Positions 12,901 to 23,696 of a DNA stretch of 64,000 bases are shown piece by piece. Below the pieces are notes generated by a model. It was not told the origin of the DNA, did no database searches, and saw only the letters and a program-made list of their open reading frames with translations. Source of the stretch: Symsagittifera roscoffensis (lineage: Eukaryota; Xenacoelomorpha; Acoela; Convolutidae); contig NC_087066.1 in NCBI RefSeq assembly GCF_963678635.1, positions 49,907,581 through 49,971,580 on the forward strand. The letters run 5' to 3'. The position numbers were made by a program, and so were the translations under genes. Every line of letters begins with the position of its first letter. Position 1 is the stretch's first letter.

Positions 12901-15900
12901 GGTGATCTTTACACTTTTGCTGCTCGATAGCGGAGATTGCAAAGGTAACAACGGTAAGGAACTGAACTTAAACAAATCAGAAGTCAAGGCGCGAAAGAGT
13001 AAATCTAAGCCTGAACAAATTTAAGACTTTTCTTGGAAAAAAAATTATGACGACAGTCTGAACTAAGTTATTTAGAGTACAATCTCTGAACAATTCCACC
13101 AAATGCACTTGATAAAATAATTGTTATTCATGAGAATTATTGTTAGAGTATTTATTCGGAAAAAATGAAGCTGCTTACGTAAGATATATTTTGCACCAAT
13201 AGGACTCACATAAATCAAACACAGAAAACTTCTTACTCATCACATTGAAGCCTAAATTATCATATTTGCCTCACAAAAAACTTTTGTTCAATTCCACTAC
13301 TACTTTTTATAAAACCCAAGACTTTTTTGACTTTAATAAACTTAGCTGTATGCATGTATTCAGCGGTATATACGCGGACCGAGCAATCTTAACCGTTAGT
13401 TTTTGCACTTCCAAGCTTTTCTACTTGAAAATTAGATTGCAGCGAGCCTAAAACTGTTTCAAGATTATTTAATATATCGAATTGCCAACTGTTCAACACA
13501 GAAGCGAAGCTGAGCTTCGCACCTTTTGCGTTACAAAACAAGCAACTTCGAAAAAATTGAAAATGTCAAAAAAACTACATCTATAAAAATGAATAAGGCT
13601 AGTTTTGGGACAAAAACATGCCATGACAACAAAATGTGAAATAAGCATCAGAAAAAAATTAACCAAGCGGTAAAAAGCCGAAAATACCTCAGCAGAAACC
13701 TCTTAAGCCGAAATAAAATCAAAAAGACAAAAAGGAAAAGAAAAAAAGCCGAAACAAAAAATCTTGAAATAAAAAAGTAAAAACTCTATTACAAATTTTA
13801 GCATTTCGTGCAATCTAGGGGGAGCATAAACAATATGACTACCTTCAAACCACTCAAAAATAGGCCACTAAGCCGGTGAAATTTAAGCCGAATCATTTGA
13901 GCAAAATAAAGTTTTTAAGCGGAAAAAAATATACGAAATCAAGGTTAATGAAATTATAAATAACAGAAAAAACACTAAAAACAACAACAAGCTAGCTTGC
14001 GTAGAGCAAAACAAAATATTTTTACGATGTGGCAACTAAGCCGACAAAATATAAGCTGACAAATAATCAGCCGACAACTTTTTTCGAAACGGAATATTTC
14101 CCGTTTGAAAAAAAAACAGGTCCTGTCAGATTCTAACCCAAGACCTTTGCCATCCCAAGCGTAATCGTTAGCACCAGACCAAGTGTTCCGCAGAACCACC
14201 AAATTGAATTTATTATCAACTGAGCCTAAATTTATCATTCCTAATTTTGACAATTCTGTGAACAAAGTTATTAACGGAAAAAGTCTAGTACCCGATTGCA
14301 ATACCATTGCTTATCTCAAAGGTAAAAAACAGATAGCCTGTAAAATCTGTCAGTTTCTAGAAGAATTTACGATGGGCGATTTTTGATAAAACTGACCCAA
14401 TTTGAGAAAACAAGATCTGGGAAATCTAAAAATTAACTCCGCTTTCGAAACTTGAAGACAATCCCTTTTTTCGCGACCTTTATACTTTTGCTGTTCGATA
14501 GTGGATTTTGTCATCCTTTTAACAAAGGAAAAGAAATGGAATTTAAAAAATCAAAACAAACCCGAAAAAGTAAATTTGAGCCTGAACCAATTTTATGACT
14601 TTTCCTGAAAAAAAATCATCGCGACCTATATAAGAGTCTGAACTACGTTCATCGACTCTTAAAAATCCACACGTTCATTAACAAATTATCAACAGATATG
14701 ATCACACTAATTGATGTCAGGTTGGGTCGTTTCAGATGAGCTTACCTGCGTTAGACGGATCTAAAGTAGCAATCGAGCATTTTACAGACAACAGTATTAT
14801 TATTATTTAATAGCTAGTTGAATATTATTATTCAACAGTTTAAACTAAAAACTAATGTATTTCACACCTCGAGGCCGAGGAGTGGGTTATGGAAACCAGT
14901 CACGTTATGTTGCATCGAAATAAACAGAGGGCGAAGCAGCTTATTGGTTTAGAAGCAAGCTCAGGGGAGATAAATCGCAGAAAAACTCAGTTTAATTAAT
15001 TTGTGCTTGGGGAAAGGCAATGCTGGTTGCATTTAGCGTGTCTAATGAGAAGTGAGATGGCTTTCCTTTTTTTCACAAAATTTTTGGGCCCAAAAACAAA
15101 CTCCATTTAGAGATTTTATAGATTGCATTTTTATCTCTGCTTATGTTATTCTAAAAAAAGTTGGAGCATTTCTTCATTTCATTTGTTCAATCTCGCCATG
15201 TTCAAAACGGGGAGGCCGATTGCTTGCACTTACTTCTTTTTCATCTATGCATACCAAAAGTGCTTCCAATTCTACCTTACCGTTGCCAATTGCCTCGCTT
15301 GCTTTAAATATGTTAAGTGAATTAGTCAGTTGAAATTTCATGACCACACCAAACCAAGCTAATAAGGAACATCCAATGTTAAATATACAGAAACTTTCAA
15401 TAATTCGGCTAGACAAAAATTACTAAGCAGTACAAAATGTAGAAAAAATACGTCATATTATTAGAATTTGTAATTTTCAGGTGCAATTGTAATGAAGTAC
15501 TAATTTTTACTCAGTGACTATTAACTTTAAAAAAAATTTTCGATCTTTTTTGGATTGATATTTATTTTCCAAATGGAGTCCCTCCAAAAAAATTAAAAGA
15601 CACAATTTTGATAACCTAAAGCCGTACCAGATGTTCCGTTTCGGCACTTTTTGAAGGTTTTGACAAAAAATGTATGGCCCCTGATCCCCCTCAAAGTTAG
15701 TATATGTAGATCTGAAGGCTCTTGAAAAATTTCAGAATTTTAGAGTCGGTTAGCCAAAAATGATAGTGCCCAGTTTTTGACGATACCTACAACGAAAATT
15801 TTCTTTTTTTTTAAGTAAAAAACTAACTCTGTGTAATCGGATTTTAATTCGAACTCGTTTTCGGGAATGAATTGGTCGAACATGAACACGACATTGGTCT

Positions 15901-18900
15901 CTTTCTTAATTGAGTCTTTCATCGCAGCTTCCAAGGATGCATTGGACAGGGCGAATGTCTTCACACATTCGAGGTTGTCCAGGGGCTTGCACAGGTTGGA
16001 GCCGTACACTGTCACATTTTTCTCTGCGGTGATTAAAAATAATTCGATTTTAAAATTTATAAACTCAACTAAATTTATATATTTGTTCTACGATTTCTCT
16101 ACTATTTCCCCAAGACCAGCTGTCCAAAAAAATTTCATAGAGACGGAAACAAGAAAATCAAAAAAAAAGTTTTTGGAAAAAATGAAAATAATTTCAGAAA
16201 AACAGTCGAAAACACAATCACCAGTATTAACTAAGATTTTAGTACTAGCCAATTGATACCTAAGCCGGCATGTAGGTAGACGCCCATTGAGCCGAAAACA
16301 AAAAAAGCTATAAAAATTGTTGTAATAAGAAAATTTTGAGCAATTGAGTTGTAAAATTAACTTGCAACAGAAACTACTTGAACTTCTCAAGAAATATCAT
16401 CAGTTTTCTTTTTTTTGCCTTTGAAGCGACACAGAAATCACCGATTTGGCAACTAAGCCGACAAAACATAAGCAGACAATCCGACAATTCAATTTTTCCG
16501 GGAAAAAATTTCAATTTCATACATACTGAAAAAAAAAAACAAGGTCCTCCGACCGGGACTCGAACCCATGACCGTAGGGTACAAAGACATCAGCGTTACT
16601 TCGTTTTTAGGGTGAAAAAGTCGTTCCCGATTACAAGACACTTGCTCCCGCAAGTTAAACATACTGACTCAAAATCTGTATCAGAAGTGAAACTTCTATC
16701 GCAAAAATGCTACAAAAATCGTTTGAGTTTTGATGGTGGTATCCTAAATCGAGAACAATGAAAAGACGTCAATTCTCAATGCCACTGTGACAATTATTTA
16801 TATATTTTTTCCAAAACCATGTATAAATTTTTTCTTTATGATTAACACAATAATTCTTCTCTCTGGTATATTCATACCAGTGACAGAAGTATTACCTCCA
16901 GTTTTGGCCAGATGAGTCCATATGGGATGGAAGTGAGTCCACCACTGGGTCGACATGTCTATCTCTCCTTCAGCGTCGTCTGTGTTGTAAGAGAAGGACA
17001 GTTTGGCCTCTGAGTCATAGAGGAAGTTGTCGATGAAGTTGTGCTGATGAGGTTGCAGACCTTTCAAAAAGATTAGTCTTATATTTTCTCATCAAGGTCA
17101 CCAATGAAACTTCACAACCATGCCTTAATTCTTTCTGTGCCAACTCAAGATTAAAATTAGTCCGTCCCCGGTAGCTGAACAAATACTTTTCTCTTGTTTT
17201 TGGCTCGACTGTAAGAGTGCATTGAGGAAGAAAGAGCGATTTTTAGGCATTACAGGAGAAAACTTTAAACAAAAAATCGATAAAAAATCTGCCTTCAACG
17301 ATATTTTAGCAGAAAAACTGAAATTTCTTCAGCAAAAAATCTAACAAAACTGAAAGATGGTTGTTTTTTTTTTAAATTTAATATCCGGGAATCAAAAATT
17401 GATATAAATTTTGAAAATTATTTTTATAGCTCAGCAAAATCAGTGAAACAAATCTTCCAATAATCAATTGAAGTAATTCGGTTAACTGATCTGGTAAAAT
17501 ACTGGAACTTCATTTCATTGAACGCACCCCAAGTAATAATATCATAACAAATGTCAAAAAGTTTAATTATGTTACTAGCCAAAAAATGTAATTTATAATC
17601 TTTTGAGTTATTGCGCCCAATTTATCAAACCTCAATTGCGCATCTGGGATTTTCAAAAAAATTTCGAGATTTTTTTGTAGGTCGGCCAAATTGATTTTTT
17701 AAGCTCTGCAAAGCACTAAAAAGACCCATTTTTGGCCAAATTTTTGGTGGCGCAAGCAAAATTTTGAAAAACATAATGCGTTTTGAGGCACTTTTTGGAC
17801 ATTTTTGACGAAAAAATCGCGTTTTTTCGGCGCGCGCTCCCACCTCAAGTTAAAATATATTTCAACTTATTGTTTAAGTGTCAGGTAATGTAGCGAACAC
17901 ATTTGTATAGGTCAATTCGATTTTCCTTTTTTTGTTGATCTTACACAAATTTGATATTTCACAGATGCACAACATTTCTTTATAAGTATAGTACAGTTCA
18001 AATTCATTTGCTAAAACGAAAGCAAAGTCCGCTCTCTCCAATTAACGAAAGTTCAAATGACGCGAAAAAACTTGAATGGCTTTTAACTTCAAAAAAGAAT
18101 TTTCACTTTAATATATACCAACGGCATAAAACAATTGCCTATACTGGATTAATAGGTAATTGTTTCATGCCGTTGGTATATTAAAATGCTAATTCATTTT
18201 TGAAATTAGAAGCCATTCAAGTTTTTTTCGCGTCATTTGAACTTTCGTTCATTGGAGAGAGCGGAATTTGCTTTCGTTTTAGCAAATGAATTTGAACTGT
18301 ACTTATAAAAAGAAATGTTGTGCATCTGTGAAATATCAAATTTGTGAAAAATCAACAAAAAAACGAAGATTAACTCGACCTTTACAAATATCTCCGCTAT
18401 GTTCCCTGAAACTTGAATAGAGTAAGTTGCATAATTATTCTGCACCAGAGACGCACCTGTTAGGAGAGATGCAGTGGAAGGGAGGGTGAGGGGTGGGAAC
18501 ACTGAGGAGAGTGAGAGGGGGAAGGAGGCGCCCAGGGAGTCCAGCTGGTCCTGGGAGGAGTCCGACTGAGTCACACTTGGCAACAGGCCATCCAGCACCA
18601 ACACGAACAGCTTCCTAAGAAAAACAATCAAACATTTGCAGAAAAAAAAGCGAGAGCAAATCCAAAATTCTGTCAACGAAGCCCCACTAGGAGATGAAAT
18701 TAGAAACAGACAAACAAAAACAGAACATGAGACACTAAATTAGTTATCATTGCATACTTTAATGATCATTAATTTGTCCAGTTTGTTCCGACCATTGAAA
18801 AAAGGGATAAACTTTGATTTCTGGTGTATTTTAGTTTTTTTGTTTAAAAAAAAGTATCTCAGTGTCGAGAAAATGTCTTAGTCTAACTTTGAGCGAGTAA

Positions 18901-19921
18901 AGCAGGCGAGCAGGCTAATTATAAAAAAGATGGGCTATGAAAATTCAGTTTTACTCCAGTTAACTAATTTTTGAGGTTTATAGCCAAAACAAAAAAAACG
19001 TAGAAAATTTTATAAATTTTGATTTTTTTTATATAATGTCTCGACGAAAACCGTTGCGTATTTTTCTTTGACTGTCGATTTTCTTTGACTGTCGAATACG
19101 CCCAAATTTGAGGTGTTAGTCATATCCTTTCATCACACTACGCTCAAAAACAACATTAATTTGAAAAAAAAAGCATGAACAAAATTTTCACATATATTTC
19201 TTAAGAATATGGTGGGGACAATCTGTACAGGCTATCCTCTTCCTCGTCGTAGATCCGTAAATGTTGAGATTGACCGAAAACTTAAAGCAAAATCCGAATC
19301 TTATATATATATATATACATACACGAGATAGAAACATGTTAAATCACGTTTCCAAAAGCCAAGCTCTGAAGTTAAGGCCTAGGAAATTAGACGACAAGCA
19401 AATTAGACGATCGTAAAGAAACGGAATTTAAGGACAACCAATATTTACTCAGCCAAAAGTTAATTTAAGTATGTAGCAAATTTCACGCAATTTGCACGCA
19501 AGATATTGTCTAAATTGGACAACCAGTATTTACTCAGCCAAAGGATAATTTAAGTATGTAAACAAATTTCACGCAAGTTATTTTCTGATCGTCCAATTTG
19601 CTTGTCGTCTAATTTCGTAAACCCCTCTAACGTTTTATTCAAAATTTCATTTTCTAATTCCAATCACGCTGTAAGTGCTTCAATGTGGATTCACAATGTC
19701 GGTAGAAGGGGCTAACTGCGCGTAAAAAATATAAGTTTTGATTATTTTTGGGTAAAAGGAAGAAAAATTAACCTGTTCGCCGCAGCTGGATTGAGCTCAG
19801 CTTCTTCCGTTTTGGTTTCATTGTTCTCCAAGATAACTCGGTTGATTTGAAGGGCTATACTGACAAGGCACAAAAACATGCAACCCTGATTCATATTTGG
19901 CACATTTTTCTTAGGCAGCAT
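6999..19921 (-). CDS. ENPP4/5-like type I membrane pseudo-phosphodiesterase, 8 exons
   Basis: Eight exons join with matching phases into 481 residues: 19773-19921, 18457-18614, 16896-17060, 15828-16023, 11277-11532, 10736-10888, 10128-10215, 6999-7279. Order of parts: signal peptide within residues 10-30; LFVLVLDGL at 52-60 (metal Asp58); TLPSTASLLTG at 93-103, aligning with the family's TFPNHYSLVTG (nucleophile Thr93 kept, the next Asn replaced by Ser96). LQPHQHNFIDNFLYD then W..F.PIW.....GG match the following ENPP blocks. A C-terminal membrane segment spans 449-471, with a short basic cytoplasmic tail. Human ENPP4 is about 450 residues and has the same topology. ENPP enzymes hydrolyse nucleotide phosphodiesters outside the cell with two zinc ions. 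Here the His of DxxGH, both residues of the DHG motif (NVIVTGNRA, 252-260) and the His of GxHGY (LDGVDLNSQSYANT) are absent, so I infer no catalysis, perhaps a binding role. Introns hold many repeats. Start Met19921 fits the signal peptide. Confidence 0.85.
7320..7400 (-). repeat. SINE tail fragment
   Basis: CACAGAGGCGAAGCTTCGC followed by AACACAAGCGAGAGAAAGA and AAAAAAGCTCTAGAAAATGG, a truncated tail of the SINE-1 type in the last ENPP intron. Confidence 0.55.
7490..7820 (-). repeat. tRNA-derived SINE (family SINE-1)
   Basis: Full-length-like copy. In plus orientation: shared tail (CACAGAGGCGAAGC) at 7493, body with GCAACTCTGTACAGTGCAAT, degraded tRNA-like head at about 7605-7680, then CAGAGAACAGATGCTATG and TATTTGCGAGTTAGGTTAG. 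It lies in the last ENPP intron in the same orientation as the gene. Confidence 0.65.
7919..8052. repeat. Short foldback/MITE
   Basis: GCATGCTTAATTAGCAGATA near 7920 is the reverse complement, with one change, of TATCTGCTAATTAAACATGC near 8032. The similarity continues inward (ACCAATGCATCACA against TGTGCGATGCTTTGT), giving arms of about 40 bases. Confidence 0.65.
8160..8560. repeat. MITE family A copy
   Basis: Internal blocks of the family are present: CGCTGCGAAATCTGATAATT, GATCACGTTTTTGGTGATCT, GGATAGCGGAGATTGCAAAG. It ends with a degraded GTCTGAACTGAGTTATTTAG. It is closest to the copy at 12620-13080. Confidence 0.6.
8885..9335. repeat. MITE family A copy
   Basis: Starts with a variant of the family left end (ACATAGCCAATCGAAGATTG, then AAAGAGTAATAAACGC). 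It ends with TATATAAGTCTACACTACG followed by TTCATTACTCTTA, the inverted counterpart of the left end. Confidence 0.65.
9450..9740 (-). repeat. SINE-1 copy, diverged
   Basis: Tail variant AAAGGCGAAGCTGCAC near 9458, body AAGAAGTAGCTTTAAAAGG, a degraded tRNA-like part near 9555-9640, then AGCGGAGAACACATACTATT and a CACTTTAAATTGCGAGCTT end like the other copies. Confidence 0.55.
11830..12300. repeat. MITE family A copy
   Basis: Left end ACATAGCCAACTGACAGTTG followed by GAAGAGATTAATGAACGCAA. Right end CTATAAGAGTACTCATTACG followed by TTCATTACTTTTA. It lies between ENPP exons 5 and 4. Confidence 0.7.
12620..13080. repeat. MITE family A copy
   Basis: Left end AGCCGAGAGACAATGGGAAT followed by AGAGTCAATGAACGCAAG. 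Internal blocks match 8160-8560 closely. The right end is degraded (GTCTGAACTAAGTTATTTAG). Confidence 0.65.
13495..14195 (-). repeat. tRNA-derived SINE-2 ('agccg' family), long copy
   Basis: The plus-strand left end carries the shared tail hairpin (GAAGCGAAGCTGAGCTTCGC). The middle repeats phrases such as TAAGCCGA and AGCCGACAAAAT. The right end, read on the minus strand, is tRNA-like: TGGTCTGGTGCTAACG as A-box region and GGGTTAGAATC as B box (about 14185-14120). Confidence 0.6.
14330..14665. repeat. MITE family A copy, 5'-truncated
   Basis: Internal blocks of the family lead to the canonical right end GACCTATATAAGAGTCTGAA followed by CTACGTTCATCGACTCTTA. Confidence 0.65.
16170..16640 (-). 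repeat. SINE-2 copy with intact B box
   Basis: On the minus strand, about 16605-16545 reads GTAACGCTGATGTCTTTG, then GGTCATGGGTTCGAGTCCCG, a perfect B box. It continues into the SINE-2 body (TTTTTCCCGG.., GTCTGCTTATGTTTTGTCGG, CTTAGTTGCCA). It lies between ENPP exons 4 and 3. The whole segment through exon 3 has a second copy at 20.5-21.5 kb. Confidence 0.65.
17878..18414. repeat. 540-bp near-perfect palindrome
   Basis: Left arm about 17878-18142, 9-base loop, right arm about 18152-18414. The arms match over nearly their whole length; for example GATGCACAACATTTCTTTAT in the left arm pairs with ATAAAAAGAAATGTTGTGCA in the right, and ACGGCATAAAACAATTGCC with GGTAATTGTTTCATGCCGT. Divergence increases outward. 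Each arm carries motifs seen in MITE family A (TTCGCGTCATTT.., GGAGAGAGCGGAATTTGC), so it may be a head-to-head pair of such elements. It starts 43 bases beyond the ENPP exon 2 donor. Confidence 0.85.
19382..19617. repeat. Small TIR element with internal 88-bp duplication
   Basis: GAAATTAGACGACAAGCAAA followed by TTAGACGATCG (19382-19412) is inverted as CGTCCAATTTGCTTGTCGTC followed by TAATTTCG at the right end. Inside, GACAACCAATATTTACTCAG..TTAATTTAAGTATGTA occurs twice, 88 bases apart. I see no clear target duplication. It lies between ENPP exons 2 and 1. Confidence 0.65.
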
Positions 19922-20319
19922 TTTTGTTGATCTGAAAGTTCACAATGAAACAATTCTGATGCACTACAATGTTTCGGCGAAAATACGATTTAAAACAATC
20001 CAACGGTTTTATTACGAATCAACGCTGATTTAACCAACGATAAAACATCAATTTTTTGATGTACTAACCATAACCAACTGCAGTGTTATAGAATAAATTC
20101 AAAACTATTTATATTACGTGAACAATGAAAAAATTTTAAGTGATTTGACACGCCACTTCGATTGAGGACTATAATTGGACCACAGTCTGACTATAGCTAG
20201 TTACTAAAGCGTCAGCAGGACTTAACAAAGATACCAAATTTATGGTGCGTGAAAGAATAAAGAAAGACATCGAAGAGTGTTCAATGTTTCCAAAAAAAAG
20301 CCACAAAACTGCCGAAAAA

Positions 20320-20460
20320 AAATACATTTAAGACGATGAGTATCGAATGTCTCGCCTGATATTAAGAATAAATACAAATAATTCTTTCTAGGAAAAAAAA
20401 ACATATTTTCTTCCATATATAGGAAACCACTGTCACGCATACGGGTTAGCAACAAAAAAT
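20320..20460. repeat. Left flanking copy of a 130-bp direct repeat
   Basis: Sequence around TATCGAATGTCTCGCCTGAT, AAGAATAAATACAAATAATT and TATATAGGAAACCACTGTCA recurs at about 21560-21690 with scattered differences. The two copies bracket the segment that contains the duplicated ENPP exon 3. Confidence 0.75.
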
Positions 20461-20489
20461 TTCACAGTGACCCAAACAACAATCAAAAA

Positions 20490-21445
20490 ACAGTTTTTGG
20501 GAAAAAATGAAAATAATTTCAGAAAAACAGTCGAAAACACAGTCACCAGTACGAACTAAGATTTTAGTACTGGCCAATCGATACCTAAGCCGACAAAAGG
20601 GTACACACCCATTGAGCCGAAAACAAAAAATGCTAAAAAAAATTGTACAAAAATTTTGAGCAATTGAGTTGAAAAATTAACTTGCAACAGAAACTACCTG
20701 AACTTTTCAAAAAATATCAATCATTTTTCTTTTTTTTTTGCCTTTGGAGCGACACAGAATGAGGTGAATAAGCCAATAGAAAATAAACCGAAACCATATA
20801 GGCCGAAGAAAACTTTAAAGCCGAAAAATAAGAAAGAAGAAACACGGAAAACATACAACGAAGGGGTATTAATCTTAGAAATTTTTATGAGCGAACTAAA
20901 AACACTTAAATCGACGATGAAAATCGCTGACAGCAAGAAACAAATCACCGATTTGGCAACTAAACCAACAAAACATAAGCAGACAAATCTACAATTCAAT
21001 TTTTCCGGGAAAAAAATTCAATTTCATACATACTGAAAAAAACACCTGGACTCGAACCCATGATCTAAGGGAGCAAAAACATCCGTGTTATATCGTTGTT
21101 TAGGGGAAAAATCGTTCCCGATTACAAGACACTTGCTCACACAAGTTAAACACACTTACTCAAAATCTGTATGAGAAGTGAAACTTCTATCGCAAAAATG
21201 CTACTAAAATAGTTCGAGTTTTATGGTGGTCTCCTAATTCGAAAAAACTGAGAAGACGTCAATTCTTAATGCCACTGTGTCATTTCTTTATATTTTCCCA
21301 AAACCATGTATAAACTTTTTCTTTTTGATTAAATCAATAATTCTTCTCTGTGGTATATTCATACCAGTGACAGAATTATTACCTCCAGTTTTCGTATCAC
21401 CTCAGTAAAGGTCTGAAAGATATATCTGGTGCAATTGATTTTGCA
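20490..21445 (-). repeat. Duplicate of the 16.2-16.9 kb intron segment (SINE-2 plus flank)
   Basis: It matches 16170-16895 in order: CAGTCGAAAACACAGTCACC, then ATTTTAGTACTGGCCAATCG, the SINE-2 body, a tRNA-like end (CTGGACTCGAACCCATGA), ACAAGACACTTGCTCACACA, and ATTCATACCAGTGACAGA immediately before the exon 3 copy. It contains an insertion of about 200 bases around 20760-20930 relative to the other copy. Confidence 0.75.
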
Positions 21446-21560
21446 CTAGGCTGAGAACCTCCAGTTTTGGCCAGATGAGTCCATATGGTATAGAAGTGAG
21501 TCCACCACTATCTCTCCTTCAACGTCGTCTATGTTGTAGGAGAAGGAAATTTGAGACGAT
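21446..21560 (-). pseudogene. Broken duplicate of ENPP exon 3
   Basis: The copy of 16896-17000 begins with CCTCCAGTTTTGGCCAGATG (plus orientation) and continues through the region encoding SFSYNTDDAEGE, read here as SFSYNIDDVEGE. A deletion in the part encoding DMSTQWW shifts the frame, and the 5' part of the exon is missing: at about 21550 homology switches to the 130-bp flanking repeat. A second CCTCCAGTTTT lies about 80 bases away, so the exon edge itself was duplicated or interrupted. It lies 1.5 kb upstream of the ENPP start codon and cannot be part of the mature message. Confidence 0.8.
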
Positions 21561-21700
21561 TTAAGACGATGAGCATCGAATGTCTCGCCTGATATTAAGA
21601 ATAAATACAAATAATTCTTTCTGGGCAAAAAACATATATTTTCTCCCGTATATAGGAAACCACTGTTACACATAAGGGTTAGCAAAACAAACATTTCAAA
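21561..21700. repeat. Right flanking copy of the 130-bp direct repeat
   Basis: Counterpart of 20320-20460 in the same orientation. It abuts the truncated exon 3 copy without intervening sequence. Confidence 0.75.
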
Positions 21701-22027
21701 TTTTGCCATCAGACAAACATTCAATAAACATAGCACACAAACAGTTGGACAAGTGTCAGTGAAATCAATGAAACCGAAAAAAGTGAGATTTAAACATTCC
21801 TTACGTTTTTTCCGGAATTTCGAAAGTTGAGAAATGTTTAAATCTCTTCCAACTGATAATTTTTTCCAAATGCCTGTGAGCTATATTTGTTGAATGTTTG
21901 GTTGTCTTATGAATTCGTTTTGAATTTGTTTTGCGTTCGACCTTCGAGAAAAAACGTATCTCTTATTAATGACATTATTCTCATACAAACCCCAATAAAA
22001 ACACTTGATAAGTAATTTCTCTACTTG

Positions 22028-22195
22028 ACATCCTTTTTCAACACTTAAATAACATTGACGCTTTCAACACTTTTTCAACACTTAAAGTCATTGACTCTTT
22101 TTCAAAATAACATCCTTTTTCAACACTTAAAGTCCTTTTTCAACACCTAATATAACATCCTTTTTCAACACTTAAAGTCATTGACGCTTTTTCGC
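22028..22195. repeat. Degenerate minisatellite (CTTTTTCAACACTTAAA)
   Basis: The phrase CCTTTTTCAACACTTAAAG, often followed by TCATTGACG or ATAACAT, recurs about six times at irregular spacing of 20-50 bases. The block ends in a family A motif (CTTTTTCGCGCCATTTACAC). Confidence 0.65.
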
Positions 22196-23690
22196 GCCAT
22201 TTACACTTTCGTAATTCAAAGCGTAATTGGCTAAACAAAAAAATCGAAATTGCGCGCAATCAAACTTCATGATTTTTGACTTTAAACCAGAAGGCCTAAA
22301 TAAATGATCAACCAACAGTTGTAAAAAACTAAAGAAAACCAAAAAAGTTTTTAAATTTTCAGCATTTCAAAAAATATATATAATCTCAAAACTAACCACA
22401 TCTGATTCAAGTAATACAGATCAAACTCAGATCAAACCAACAACTAATCATTCTCAAACTGAAACTAGCCTCAATTCAATTTGGAACGACTTTTTTTTCA
22501 AAAATCAAGAACCTTGTTCGAAATTTTTTCGATAAACCTAACCAAATTTGGGAAAACCGGATCAAGAGATATTTCATTTTGTTGAATATTAGAAATGTAG
22601 ATCAATTTTGGAAACAGACCATTCAAGATTTTTCGCGTCACTTACACTTCGATTGGTGGAGAGCGTAATTTGCCTTGCAATAACTAATAACAAAAAAAAT
22701 CAATCAAGTGCCGTAATATAAATGAGAGCACAGAAACAATTCAGCCAAAAACAATTGAGCCAATTTCAAATCCAGACACTTCAGCTTAAAAAACTTAAAC
22801 CGTTTGCCCAAATTAGATTCAAAAGACTAGATCAACAAAAATTTTAATAATAAAAGTGAAACATCAAGAAACAGGTTTCAAAGATTACAACGAATTTGCT
22901 ATAAGTAAACTTTTTAGTATACCTGTACATTGAAGTTGTAACGTTTTCAATATTTCAATATAGTCTCGATTGTAGTTACTTGCATTTTGGTACGAGTGAC
23001 TCGTTGACGCTTGAATACTTGGGGTTGGAATTTTTAAGAGTATCAACGGTCATAAGTCTTTGTACTGATATGGGCAATTTTAGCTCATGTTTTAAAAAAT
23101 GTGACGCGCATGGGAAGGTATGTGTGGTTTTGTCGACAAGAATTAGTTCAAATCTATCAAACCACCTAACAAATTACTTGAAAAATTACTAGACGTTCGA
23201 AGTAATTGTTCCGACCATAGAACCTGGAAAGCGGGGATGAGCTTTGTCTTCAGACATTTTTTTTCCACGCAAATCAGGTACCATAAATAATATCATCGGA
23301 ATTAGATCCATTGACATATCATTAAAAAGTCCTTTTAACCATAAGAACCACATAAAAAATTCTACTAAATTTTGTGACGAGAAAAACCATTTTGAAATTT
23401 TTGATTTTAGAGTAACTTCGAGTGAAAAATACAAGCAAACAGGTTTTTTCTGGTAGGTTTATAATTCAAGTTGAGCCATAGACATTTACTTTTACCCCAG
23501 TAAATTTAGTTTTCTAGTGCCTTCTTGGGAATAAAGAACCTTTTAAAAAAGTTTTAAAAAACTCTGAAAAGTGTTTTTTAAATGTGCATAAGCTTTTTGT
23601 TTTCCATTTTTTTTAGAAAGCTGTAGTCTTAAACGCCTACCTCTTTATTACAATCGAATATGCAGTCTTTTCGCACACTGTGAAAAAAAA
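22196..23690. other. No gene seen; scattered repeat remnants
   Basis: AT-rich sequence between ENPP and MCM3. It has a CAATTTGGAACGA motif near 22480 shared with family B, and a family A-like motif (TTTTTCGCGTCACTTACACT) near 22640. Open stretches at 22980-23192 and 23189-23456 have no recognisable domain. Confidence 0.45.
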
Positions 23691-23696
23691 ACACAA

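Noticed and set aside
18233-18676. 147-codon minus-strand ORF as a single coding unit
   Set aside because: Only 18457-18614 is coding (ENPP exon 2); the rest is intron read-through, including part of the palindrome arm.
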